Assembly (NCBI GenBank): GCA_030372985.1
Contig: JAUCQB010000120.1
Span: 124,001 to 188,000, forward strand
Length of the DNA stretch: 64,000 bases
Source of the DNA: Phycisphaerae bacterium
Lineage (GTDB): Bacteria > Planctomycetota > Phycisphaerae > UBA1845 > PWPN01
Reading direction: 5' to 3'
The translations under genes were made by a program, and so were the position numbers. Under the pieces are notes generated by a model. It was not told the origin of the DNA, searched no databases, and worked only from the letters and a program-made list of their open reading frames with translations. Positions 28,401 to 35,542 of the stretch are shown here, one piece after another. Numbering within the stretch: position 1 is the stretch's first letter; every line of letters begins with the position of its first letter.

Positions 28401-29357
28401 GGCGGGGCTTGGGGCCAGTTCGGCACGGCCACGGACAAACAGTCACTGGCGCGATACAAGGACGGTTTGGACACCGGCAACAACGGGTACGACTTCGGGT
28501 TGCGACCGCTGACGCCGGGTAAGGACAACCTGACCGGCGGGCTCGAGCCGCCGACAGGAAAGATAGAGACGATTTACACCGTGCCGGACGTCGATACCCT
28601 TATGGTGGGGGCCTTAGTCGACGGACTGACCAGTTCATGCACCGAGGCCACGGTCATTAATCCGACCGTGGGCGGCGCTGGCAACCCCAATCCCCTAGCC
28701 ATCGCGGCGTCGCCTCAAGGCGGCAACGCGATTATCGTCGCGGATCTGCCTGGCGGAGACATGGTCGCGTCGAATGACGTCTTCCAAGGTGGCGCAAGCT
28801 ATGACCTGTGGGTCTACCTGGATACGACCACGTATGGCGTGGGTGGTGGCGAAAGCACGACGTACGGGATCGTGGGGACGACTGACTTTGTGTATAGGTT
28901 CCCGAATCCGGATAGCGCCGCAGGCTTTGGCGGCGATGTCGTCACGAGCAACGGCAACACGGGTGTTGGCTGGGTCTACCAGAAGGAGACGGATACCAGC
29001 GAGCCCGATCTGATGAGCCTGAGCCTGTGCGACTTCGGGCCCGGCGGCGACAGCAGCAACGGGCCGCTCACGCCGGCGGACTGGGATGTCAAGGCGACGC
29101 TGGATATGAAGGAGGCAGGAAGAGGTACCGGGTGGTACCGGCTCAAGCTGAAGTACACCTCGGATACCGGGTTGGTCGAGGCGTCGGTCAGCAACGTGGA
29201 AGCTGGTGGGAGCTTCACCTACTCGACCAGTTTCCAGACGCAGATCGGGTTGGTCGGCAGCTTCTACGTCGGGTACCGCGAGTCGCTGCTCAACACCGAC
29301 GGATCAGGCCCTCGCGAGAAGCTCCGGCCGGCGACGTTTGACTCGGTTGCTCCGTAA
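25425..29357 (+). CDS. Giant secreted multidomain protein (propeller-like, Ig-like, dockerin-like, lamin-tail)
   Basis: A 1310-residue exported protein with signal peptide ending GVAYA and AAAGGAG ribosome site. Residues about 27-450 are a close paralogue of the PEP-CTERM protein upstream. Then come three Ig-like domains (about 460-565, 566-665, 666-760; each with a YQW or FQW core and a later Y-x-C or V-x-V strand), a Cys/Asp-rich VCGNDLDDDCDGLLNCDDPDC motif, a dockerin-like pair of calcium loops (DVDGDEDVDQTDF and DGDLDIDGDDVSKF), a lamin-tail domain (GDVVINEISYD..DEFVELYN), and a C-terminal beta-rich part. No PEP-CTERM anchor is present. It probably binds surfaces or polymers; no catalytic motif is seen. 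Confidence 0.8.
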   Translation: MRGPQFRLNVSVVAVLLWLCAGVAYANVYPSGVTVDTAGFNEKCGTLKVSYVLNEDADGGHPNPGDPGVKIEVLDVSDPENPFVVRTVTIARQKKGTHTFEWDGREDDGSRADNGTDRYAVKITAADQGYSVWTQISLDQTTTSFYVPVGLSVNRNAGSLHYGSVYVSNATTGTTAYGRANPEGIYRLKADMTEINSGTAGVTWGGTSGPWKSAIGTDDRVYVTDLSNDLVFDVAPDLSAAVQLIDASNRTTNQWVGGVVVEGTQAAGNRKIYLANVNYNDTARKGLIQYTLDANPTVTASDTGVQYIGPSYYSFYPYDYVRDSVGDWYGTQYRYDPSQAEAIAKFLDSTTLPINTAFWTTPKVAPYNGGYCLDICEERGWVAYGNYYDGFVHVFNTADGSYIDGFDAGSRMRDIAFDAAGNIYTVDNSTEWLRVWSPDDGANSKDYTTAVVSLGKTDTGGPSITVQPTDVVFCPLGTANLSVTATGSAPADLTYQWKKNGKALTDGTQEDGAVVSGATIANLTLSNVPDSYAGSVITVVVCDQTGADTGVVVSGPAILKVGMSFIEQPASQTICQNTNVSFSVGVEGSGTITYQWEKDPVETPGPQVEEWALIDGATSSTLSLTNVPATESGSRYRCGVRDACNPAPSFEPRYSEVATLIVRDGPTITHVGYGATLSPGASHKLLCDITAVTGNATFQWKKDTVPIPGATNSYYWIINANCDTDGGVYSCEVTDDCGTKERNTAYTTALCEIIVGVTAEVCGNDLDDDCDGLLNCDDPDCDNDPNCVPPCPVPFADVDGDEDVDQTDFATLQLCFTGQDQAIPAANADLCRCLNWDGDLDIDGDDVSKFEACASGPGVVASKTCAPYPTGDVVINEISYDMFTAAGGTDTDDDEFVELYNRGTEAVDISGWTLRASPGNDYIIGGSTWLAAGDYYVIGSGSVPEVDLIISTTDIWANDETAIELLDKNQTVKDTVIYERYWDGGPAVPSPEGGAWGQFGTATDKQSLARYKDGLDTGNNGYDFGLRPLTPGKDNLTGGLEPPTGKIETIYTVPDVDTLMVGALVDGLTSSCTEATVINPTVGGAGNPNPLAIAASPQGGNAIIVADLPGGDMVASNDVFQGGASYDLWVYLDTTTYGVGGGESTTYGIVGTTDFVYRFPNPDSAAGFGGDVVTSNGNTGVGWVYQKETDTSEPDLMSLSLCDFGPGGDSSNGPLTPADWDVKATLDMKEAGRGTGWYRLKLKYTSDTGLVEASVSNVEAGGSFTYSTSFQTQIGLVGSFYVGYRESLLNTDGSGPREKLRPATFDSVAP

Positions 29358-29984
29358 GGGCCGAGTCTGAGAATTCAAGGCCCCCGGCCGGTTTCTTGTA
29401 GGAGCGGTTTCTGGCCGCGATGACAAGAGCTCCGGCAGCGATTAAAGGGCGGAGCTCCTCCGAAAGGGGGAGCTCCGCTCGCTTCTTTTGCGGATCGAGG
29501 GCTTGTGGGGTCTGGCTCCTTTTTGCCTGACGCGGTTCCCAGAATGACACGGGGAAGGTCAACGGAGCCCGTTGGCACTTGGTTACGCAGAGGAGCCTGC
29601 AAAAAGGTGCCTGACCCGCTCTCTTGCACGCCTGGCGGAATCCATTCTGCATTCTGTGAGAATGAGGATGGGAATCCTCCATGCGGAAGGCCCCAGAACG
29701 GATTCTGGGGCCAGCGGGAATCTGTTCCGCATTCGGTGAGAATGAGGAGGGGAATCCTCCATGCGGAAGGCCCCAGAACGGATTCTGGGGCCAGCGAGGA
29801 CGGATTCTGGGGCCAGCGGGAATCTGTTCCGCATTCGGTGAGAATGAGGATGGGAATCCCCCACGCGGAAGGCCCCAGAACGGATTCTGGGGCCAGCGAG
29901 GACGGATTCTGGGGCAAGCGGGGACTGGTGGTGCCGACGCCCTCGTCGGCACGCCGCGAGCCGGCATCCTTCCGCTTGCCCGGC
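29358..29984. other. 627-bp repeat-rich intergenic region
   Basis: Open frames exist on both strands but are made of repeat sequence and have no start signals or family resemblance. The region holds the palindrome-bearing tandem repeat at 29640-29920 and an 18-bp dispersed palindrome at 29933-29950. Confidence 0.6.
29640..29920. repeat. Palindrome-bearing tandem repeat, three units
   Basis: Three units of about 80 to 100 bp, each with a GTGAGAATGAGGA start, a TGCGGAAGG segment, and a perfect 24-bp palindrome GGCCCCAGAA-CGGA-TTCTGGGGCC at 29689-29712, 29769-29792 and 29871-29894. Units 2 and 3 carry an additional duplicated GGACGGATTCTGGGG piece. Confidence 0.85.
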
Positions 29985-31742
29985 TCATTGCGGCTGCGAG
30001 GTCCGAACCATCGTGTAAATCACCTGGCGATCATAAGTCCGTCCGGCCCCCTCGTAGGGACAGTGAAAATAGCCTCTGCCGGCCGCGTACATGGGCAGGC
30101 GCACCGCAGACTTCTGTCTCGCGACGTGCAGATAAAGCAGGGCCAACGGCGTCACCGTGTCGAACTTGCAGAAAACATGATCGTGGTCGGTGACAAAGAA
30201 GCCCTTGTGGAATTCGTTGCTCAGCAGGTTGTCTCCCATCTTGCCCGCGAGGTCCAGGTATTCGTCCCGCCGGGTGGCCTGGTGCAGTTCGATCAGTCCG
30301 AAGATGCTGTTGGGGTCGGCATGGTTCATGGCCAGGTCAGGGGCTGGGGCGGTATCAGGGGTGGCGCCGATATGCTCCTTCCCGAGATCAGAGGGCCGAC
30401 GAGGGCGTCGGCCCCACGAAGGGTCGGGTGTTGCTCCTATGTCGCCTAATCCGAGGCCCCGGCCGATGTTCCTGGCCGTCTGCCACATGAGCGGGTCGCG
30501 GCTCAACTTGTAGGCCAGGGCATAGGCCCAGAAGTGCAGGCCGTCGGCCGGCCGCTTTTCCAGCCAGCGGACCTCGACGTAACCGTTTCGCTTTCGGTCG
30601 GCCGGGGTTAGCTTCGTGCCGTCGATCAGCGTTGCCCAGAAGCTGTTGTCGCTGGCGTCGTAGGCGTGCCTGGCGTAGGCCGTCAGGTCGCCGACCGCCC
30701 AGCGTTTGAATTCCTCGCCCGCTGCTCCCAGTCGCTCGGCAAGCTTCAACTGGCAGATCGCCGACCGGTTGTACCGGTTCCCATAGAGGCTTGTGACCGT
30801 GGCCTCGGTGAAGCGGTTGCCGAACTCGGCTCCGAACTGCCGGGTCATTCGATCGGGCTCGATGATGCTGTAGTTGTCCGCCCCCAGACCGGTAACAGGG
30901 TGCCGGGCGTCTGCGTAGCGCTGGGCCATCCGCTTGGCCCAGACCAGCGGCCGCGGGTCGCCATCAAGCTCGTGCAACATGGCGGCGGCGTAGAACAGAT
31001 CGCTGCCGGTGAGGAAGAAGGTCAACCCCTGGCCCGCAAAGGGCACCGGCCCGCCGACGTATTCCTGCTCCCACATCCGGTCCGGGATGGGCAGATAGGC
31101 GCCGTGCCTGTTCATGTCCAGAATGTCCCATCGCAGGATGTGGCTGGCCCAGAAACTCTCGATGAACTTGCGCGTCGCCTGCTTGTCAACCTCCCACATC
31201 AGCTCGTAGAAGGGGTAACTGCTCTTGAACTCGTGTTTCCCGGCGATGCCGTTGGTGCGGCCTTCGCCGACAGGCTGGTCGGTCGCCAGGTCCCACGCCG
31301 CATGCCCTCCCCAGAAGAGCAAGCCGTTCTCATGGCGGAGGTGGTCGAGGGCGTATCGAGTCGCCTCGACCGCCGCCTGCTTGTACTTCGGGTCCCCGGT
31401 CAGGTCCGTCAGTGCCACGAGCACTCGAAACAGGTTCTGCTGGCTGGCCAGGTTCGACAGCGTCCACTCCGCCGGCATGTTCCATTTCTCTGCCTGCTCT
31501 CTGGGCAGTTTCCAGATGACCGGTTCATGCGTATCGATGTTGAGGCCGTCGGTGAAGAGGGGCGTGCGTTTGGGCCCGTATACGTCCCTGCCGTGGCGCA
31601 GGACGTTGTCGGCAAAGGTTTTGACGGCTTCCAGGTATGTCCCGGTGGCCGGTTTCTCCGACTTGGCCGGTCCGGCGTTGGTCGCCAAGGACAGAGCGGC
31701 GCACACTGACAGAAGGCGTACGCAAGTGGGTGTTATTCTCAT
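29985..31742 (-). CDS. Secreted alpha/alpha-toroid glycosidase or lyase-like protein
   Basis: A 585-residue exported protein; ATG 31742 gives a signal peptide (MRITPTCVRLLSVCAALSLA). The mature sequence has the pattern YGPKRTPLFTDGLNIDTHEPV, ASQQNLFRVLVALTDLTGDPKYKQAA and LLFWGGHAAWDL seen in helical-toroid polysaccharide-degrading proteins. The family name is not certain to me. Residues about 430-465 contain a Pro/Arg-rich insertion (WGRRPRRPSDLG) flanked by repeated IGATPD, coinciding with a dispersed palindrome in the DNA; it looks like an element inserted in frame. The expected toroid resumes afterwards (NSIFGLIELHQATRRDEYLDLA). Confidence 0.7.
   Translation of the reverse strand: MRITPTCVRLLSVCAALSLATNAGPAKSEKPATGTYLEAVKTFADNVLRHGRDVYGPKRTPLFTDGLNIDTHEPVIWKLPREQAEKWNMPAEWTLSNLASQQNLFRVLVALTDLTGDPKYKQAAVEATRYALDHLRHENGLLFWGGHAAWDLATDQPVGEGRTNGIAGKHEFKSSYPFYELMWEVDKQATRKFIESFWASHILRWDILDMNRHGAYLPIPDRMWEQEYVGGPVPFAGQGLTFFLTGSDLFYAAAMLHELDGDPRPLVWAKRMAQRYADARHPVTGLGADNYSIIEPDRMTRQFGAEFGNRFTEATVTSLYGNRYNRSAICQLKLAERLGAAGEEFKRWAVGDLTAYARHAYDASDNSFWATLIDGTKLTPADRKRNGYVEVRWLEKRPADGLHFWAYALAYKLSRDPLMWQTARNIGRGLGLGDIGATPDPSWGRRPRRPSDLGKEHIGATPDTAPAPDLAMNHADPNSIFGLIELHQATRRDEYLDLAGKMGDNLLSNEFHKGFFVTDHDHVFCKFDTVTPLALLYLHVARQKSAVRLPMYAAGRGYFHCPYEGAGRTYDRQVIYTMVRTSQPQ
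30395..30412. repeat. 18-bp dispersed palindrome inside a coding sequence
   Basis: GCCGACG-AGGG-CGTCGGC, the same element as at 11148 and 29933, here within the toroid protein gene. It encodes part of the WGRRPRRPSDLG insertion without breaking the frame. Confidence 0.75.
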
Positions 31743-32299
31743 GGGTGTTCTCTCCATACAGAGCGGCGTGCGGACCTGTGTCTCCCGCCGGCCATGGTAG
31801 CGAATTGCAGCCTGGACTGCCAAGGATCTTGGCCACGGGGCCGTAACAGATTCGGCGGGGAAATGGGGCGGTTTCTTGAAGTGATTCTTTCAGAACCGCG
31901 ACCGCAAGGAGGCGGCGCCTTGTACTGTGGCCGCCTCGTGGTCTGGCCCCTCGCTTGCCAACTTTTTGCACCAAGCGTCTTGCCGGGCTGGCTAAAGCCA
32001 GCCAAGAAAATAAGAGAAAACGAGTGGTCGCTCAAAACCGGCCCTACAAGGGCCGGCCTATCAGCCCGCCTTCGGCGGGTAAGCCCCGTCGAACGGGGCT
32101 GAACGTGAACGGCCCCGCTGGCATTCTGACCTGCTTGATGCAAAAAGTTGTTACGCTTGGGGTTCTGAAGGAGGCGGCCAGAGTGTCGCGGACCCCATTG
32201 TCACGACGTCGGGTCGCGTTGCTTGATCTTCCGTCCTGTCTGTGTCAAGCTGATGCCGTGGCTGGCTCAAAGATCGTCGGCAAGTGGAGGAAGTGTATC
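31743..32299. other. 557-bp divergent intergenic region with hairpin-rich element
   Basis: Between the leftward toroid protein and a rightward Tat-exported protein. Besides the 192-bp inverted-repeat element described separately, the left part (31743-31958) has GC-rich sequence with no gene. GGAGG at 32286-32290 serves the downstream start. Confidence 0.55.
31959..32150. repeat. 192-bp MITE-like element with 18-bp terminal inverted repeats
   Basis: CAACTTTTTGCACCAAGC at 31959-31976 is inverted at 32133-32150 with one mismatch. Between them are several strong hairpins: GGCTGGC-TAAA-GCCAGCC, CCCGCC-TTC-GGCGGG, and AGCCCCG-TCGAA-CGGGGCT. No transposase and no clear target duplication are seen. 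Confidence 0.6.
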
Positions 32300-33523
32300 A
32301 TGATCCGGCAAATCAACCGTAGGGCAATACTCAAACACGGGATAGGTGCTCTGGCAAGCACAGTTGCTGTGGGCGTGAGGGCCAGGCGATCGCTGGCGGC
32401 CGAGCCAGTCTCGTCTATCCCGGCGAATCTGAACGGCTGGCAGAAACACGGCATTGTGCTGGAGGCCACCGAGCCCTGGGAGCAGAAGGGCATCCAGAGC
32501 TTCACGTCGCCTTCCGAGCCGCTCGATGGAGACCGATGGCGGATCTGGTACTCGGCCGTGGGAACACATGAGACCGGGAAGTATACGATTGCGTATGCCG
32601 AAGGCGTGCCGGGCAAGGAGATGAAGAAATTCCCCGTGCAATGTTCGACCGGCGAACCCGGCGACGGAGCGTTCACGCTGGGGCCGCTGCCGGAGAAGTG
32701 GCGCCCCGTGCAGGTGGTTCACATTCCGCTCAAAAACGGTAAGCATCGGATCTACTTCTGGGCGCACGGGCCGGGCATCCTTCGTTATCTGGCGGCCGAC
32801 AGCGACGACGGGCACCGCTATCGCGTCGTTGACCCGCATCGGCCGGTTCTCTATCACTTTCACGACCGGGCTGCCTGGGGCGTGGCCTCGCCCGACGGGG
32901 TGATGCTGAACAGGGAGCCGAGCAAGGACCGACCGGCCGACGAGCCGATCGCCCCTTCGCATCTGCTGTCCAATGACGCGACCAACATCTACCAGTTGCC
33001 GGACGGCACGTTCGAGATGTATTCCGTCGCCTTAATCCAGGTTCCCAAGGGCGATCCGGCTTACATGCCCCACGACAATGCTCCCGGTCTCATCCGCCTG
33101 GTCGATCGGTACTTGTCCGAGGACGGCCTTCATTTCGAAAAACGGCAGCGGGTGATCGACCGCGATGCCAAGGACCCGCCGGACCAGCAGTTCTATTACC
33201 TGAGTGTGACCCATACGGACAAGGGCCGGATCGGGATGCTCGGGCACTATCGTTGCCAGGCCCAGACCATGGACCTGGAGTGGTGCTATTCCGCGGATGG
33301 CGTGCGTTGGAATCGCCCGGCGCGCAAGGCCTGGATTCCCCGTGGCGACAAGACTCAGCCGGACAGCTATGGCATCTATGCCCCAAGCTACCTCGTGCGG
33401 CGTGGCGGTCGATATCATTTGTTCTACACCGCGGTGAACAGCGCCCACAACGGCAAGGACTCGTACGGTCCGCCTCGCAGTCTGATCATGCACGCGACGA
33501 TCGACGACATCGGACGGCCGTAA
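32300..33523 (+). CDS. Tat-exported beta-propeller protein, glycosidase-like
   Basis: A 407-residue protein with a twin-arginine-type signal (MIRQINRRAILKHGIGALAS). The body has repeated strands resembling five-bladed propeller glycosidases: DGDRWRIWYSAVGTHETG, HRIYFWAHGPGILRYLAAD, GRIGMLGHYRCQAQTMDLEW and YHLFYTAVNSAHNG. Such folds occur in GH32, GH43, GH130 and relatives; I cannot assign one. ATG 32300 has GGAGG at 32286. It is followed 83 bases later by a heparinase-like gene. Confidence 0.65.
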   Translation: MIRQINRRAILKHGIGALASTVAVGVRARRSLAAEPVSSIPANLNGWQKHGIVLEATEPWEQKGIQSFTSPSEPLDGDRWRIWYSAVGTHETGKYTIAYAEGVPGKEMKKFPVQCSTGEPGDGAFTLGPLPEKWRPVQVVHIPLKNGKHRIYFWAHGPGILRYLAADSDDGHRYRVVDPHRPVLYHFHDRAAWGVASPDGVMLNREPSKDRPADEPIAPSHLLSNDATNIYQLPDGTFEMYSVALIQVPKGDPAYMPHDNAPGLIRLVDRYLSEDGLHFEKRQRVIDRDAKDPPDQQFYYLSVTHTDKGRIGMLGHYRCQAQTMDLEWCYSADGVRWNRPARKAWIPRGDKTQPDSYGIYAPSYLVRRGGRYHLFYTAVNSAHNGKDSYGPPRSLIMHATIDDIGRP

Positions 33524-33551
33524 GCCTCAGCGTCGCGTGCGCAACGCTGAG

Positions 33552-33586
33552 GAATTGAGAATTGGGAATTGAGAATTGGGAATTGA
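33552..33586. repeat. GAATTGAGAATTGG short tandem repeat
   Basis: About two and a half copies of a 14-15 bp A/T-rich unit lie between two coding genes, just upstream of a GGGGAGGAG ribosome binding site. Confidence 0.75.
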
Positions 33587-33606
33587 CGGGGAGGAGACTC
33601 GGACTC

Positions 33607-35433
33607 ATGGCTGGATCGCATCCTTTATCGACAATCTCTTTCATTATTCTGGCTTTGTCAGCGGCCTCATCATTGGCGACAGAGAATGTCCCGGCCACCC
33701 AGGCGGTCGAGAGAATGCGAGGTTGTCTCGACCGTGCGCCGGCCGATGCCGCCGAGCTTCTTCCAGGCCTGCCCAGGGCCTGTCCTCTCGACCTCAAAGG
33801 GACGTCGATCGCGAAAGCTATTCTCGACGCAGCGAAGTCTGACTCCGGGGAGATTCCGGTCGCGACCTATACGCAGTATCGCACGTTCAGAAAAACCGGC
33901 GACCGGGAGCCCTACCAGAAGCCCTATTTCGAGAAGCGGGACTTGTTGGCCAGAGCCGTTCTGGCTGCGTGGCTGCGGGGCGACTCCGCTTCGGTTGATT
34001 TCATCAATGATCTCGTCTGGAACATCTGCGAAGAGACCAACTGGGTTATCCCCGCACATGAGGGTATGGGCGAGATCGACCTGTTTGCCGCTGAGACGGC
34101 CGCGACCCTCGCGGTGACCGAGCTTCTTGTCGGTCCCAGCCTTCCGGAGGAGATTCGGGGGCGCCTTCGGGCGGAAGTACGGCGGCGCATCATCGAACCT
34201 TACCTGGACCACGGTTCAAAGTTCTGGTGGAACAACGGAGCCAACAACTGGACGGGTGTCTGCGCGGGTTCGGTCGGACAGGTGCTGCTGATTCTGGAGC
34301 CGGATCTCGAGCGACAGGCCCGTGGCTTGGCTCTTGTTGTGGATCAGCTCAATCGTTTTATCGATCGGGCATTCGAGGAAGACGGGGCCAGCACCGAGGG
34401 CATCGGCTACTGGAATTACGGCCTGGCGCATTTCGTGATCGTGGCCGAGATGCTCCGCGTTCGCACGGGCGGGACCATCGATCTGCTGGCCGGTGAGAAG
34501 ATCGGGAAGATCACAGCATACCCTGCCGCGATTGCCATCGGTCGTCATGCGTTCGCGTCTTTTTCAGACAGCCGCGAGGAGGCAAGCGTGTTGCCCTTCA
34601 TCGCAGCGAAGCTGGCAGATCGCACCGGCCATGGCGAGCTGCTGGCCCAAGTGAGTGACAAACCGCATCTCGGTCGATTGGGGTGGGTCTTGTGCAATCT
34701 CATCTGGTATGGCGACCGGGCCGGCCGCGAGCCCGTTTTCGAGGATGCAATTCTCCCCAAGGCCGGTGTCGCCCGACGCGCAGGGAAGATTGGCGAGAAA
34801 CCGGTGATTTTGGTGGCCAAGGCTGGCAACAACGCCGAGCAGCACAACCAGAACGATGTCGGCAGTTTCGTGCTGCGTGTAAGCGAAACTACCTTCTTGT
34901 GCGATCCCGGCGCGGGGCTGTACAGCGCGGCCTACTTCAGCCGCAAGCGATACGAGAACATCTTCGCCGCCTCTTATGGGCACAGTGTCCCGCGGATCGG
35001 CGGCCAGCAGCAGAAGCCGGGTGCTCAGTACCGGGGCACGCTCGACGTCGCTGACGACGGGGCCCTCAGGATTGAGTTCCACGAGGCTTATGGTATCCCT
35101 CAATTAACCCGCCTTCTGCGTACCATCCGTGTGGAGAAGAACGGTGAGGTCACGTTGACAGATGAATTTCGGTTCACCGGCGACGGCCACGAGGTTGAAG
35201 AGGCTTTTATAACCTGGCACGACGTTCGTGTGAGCGGTCCGGTGGCCCACGTGGTCAGCGACAAAGGCGAGTTGGAGGTACGCGCGGATTCCGGGGTTTT
35301 CAGAGCCGAAAGGCTGGAGGAAGCCTGCAAGGCCAACAAGAAGAAGGACGTTCTGACGCGCCTGAGCATTTCATATCCGCCGGCGTCCGCTCGCACGCTG
35401 CGGTTCGTTTTCGCTTACAGACCGGCTGATTAG
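33607..35433 (+). CDS. Heparinase II/III-like polysaccharide lyase
   Basis: A 608-residue exported protein with signal peptide (ISFIILALSAASSLA). The N-terminal part is a helical toroid (NNGANNWTGVCAGSVGQ, AFEEDGASTEGIGYWNYGL), the C-terminal part a beta-sandwich with AEQHNQNDVGSFVL and DPGAGLYSAAYFSRKRYENI, the hallmark region of heparinase II/III family lyases. The toroid NN..NW and GxGYW motifs are where substrate-binding and catalytic Tyr and His are expected. Likely substrates are uronic-acid-containing polysaccharides; the exact one is unknown. It lies in a run of carbohydrate genes with fucosidase downstream. Confidence 0.85.
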   Translation: MAGSHPLSTISFIILALSAASSLATENVPATQAVERMRGCLDRAPADAAELLPGLPRACPLDLKGTSIAKAILDAAKSDSGEIPVATYTQYRTFRKTGDREPYQKPYFEKRDLLARAVLAAWLRGDSASVDFINDLVWNICEETNWVIPAHEGMGEIDLFAAETAATLAVTELLVGPSLPEEIRGRLRAEVRRRIIEPYLDHGSKFWWNNGANNWTGVCAGSVGQVLLILEPDLERQARGLALVVDQLNRFIDRAFEEDGASTEGIGYWNYGLAHFVIVAEMLRVRTGGTIDLLAGEKIGKITAYPAAIAIGRHAFASFSDSREEASVLPFIAAKLADRTGHGELLAQVSDKPHLGRLGWVLCNLIWYGDRAGREPVFEDAILPKAGVARRAGKIGEKPVILVAKAGNNAEQHNQNDVGSFVLRVSETTFLCDPGAGLYSAAYFSRKRYENIFAASYGHSVPRIGGQQQKPGAQYRGTLDVADDGALRIEFHEAYGIPQLTRLLRTIRVEKNGEVTLTDEFRFTGDGHEVEEAFITWHDVRVSGPVAHVVSDKGELEVRADSGVFRAERLEEACKANKKKDVLTRLSISYPPASARTLRFVFAYRPAD

Positions 35434-35542
35434 CTGTCGCCGGGAGCTTGTTGGCCGGTGCCGAATCGATAAGCTATTGTTGTTTCGACGCCCGAGAGGG
35501 GCGTGATCAGAAAACCTCTAGATTCGGAGGCCACGTCAGACC

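Noticed and set aside
29505-30449. A 314-codon plus-strand frame over the tandem repeats
   Set aside because: It consists mainly of the palindrome-bearing repeat and then runs antisense to the toroid protein gene.
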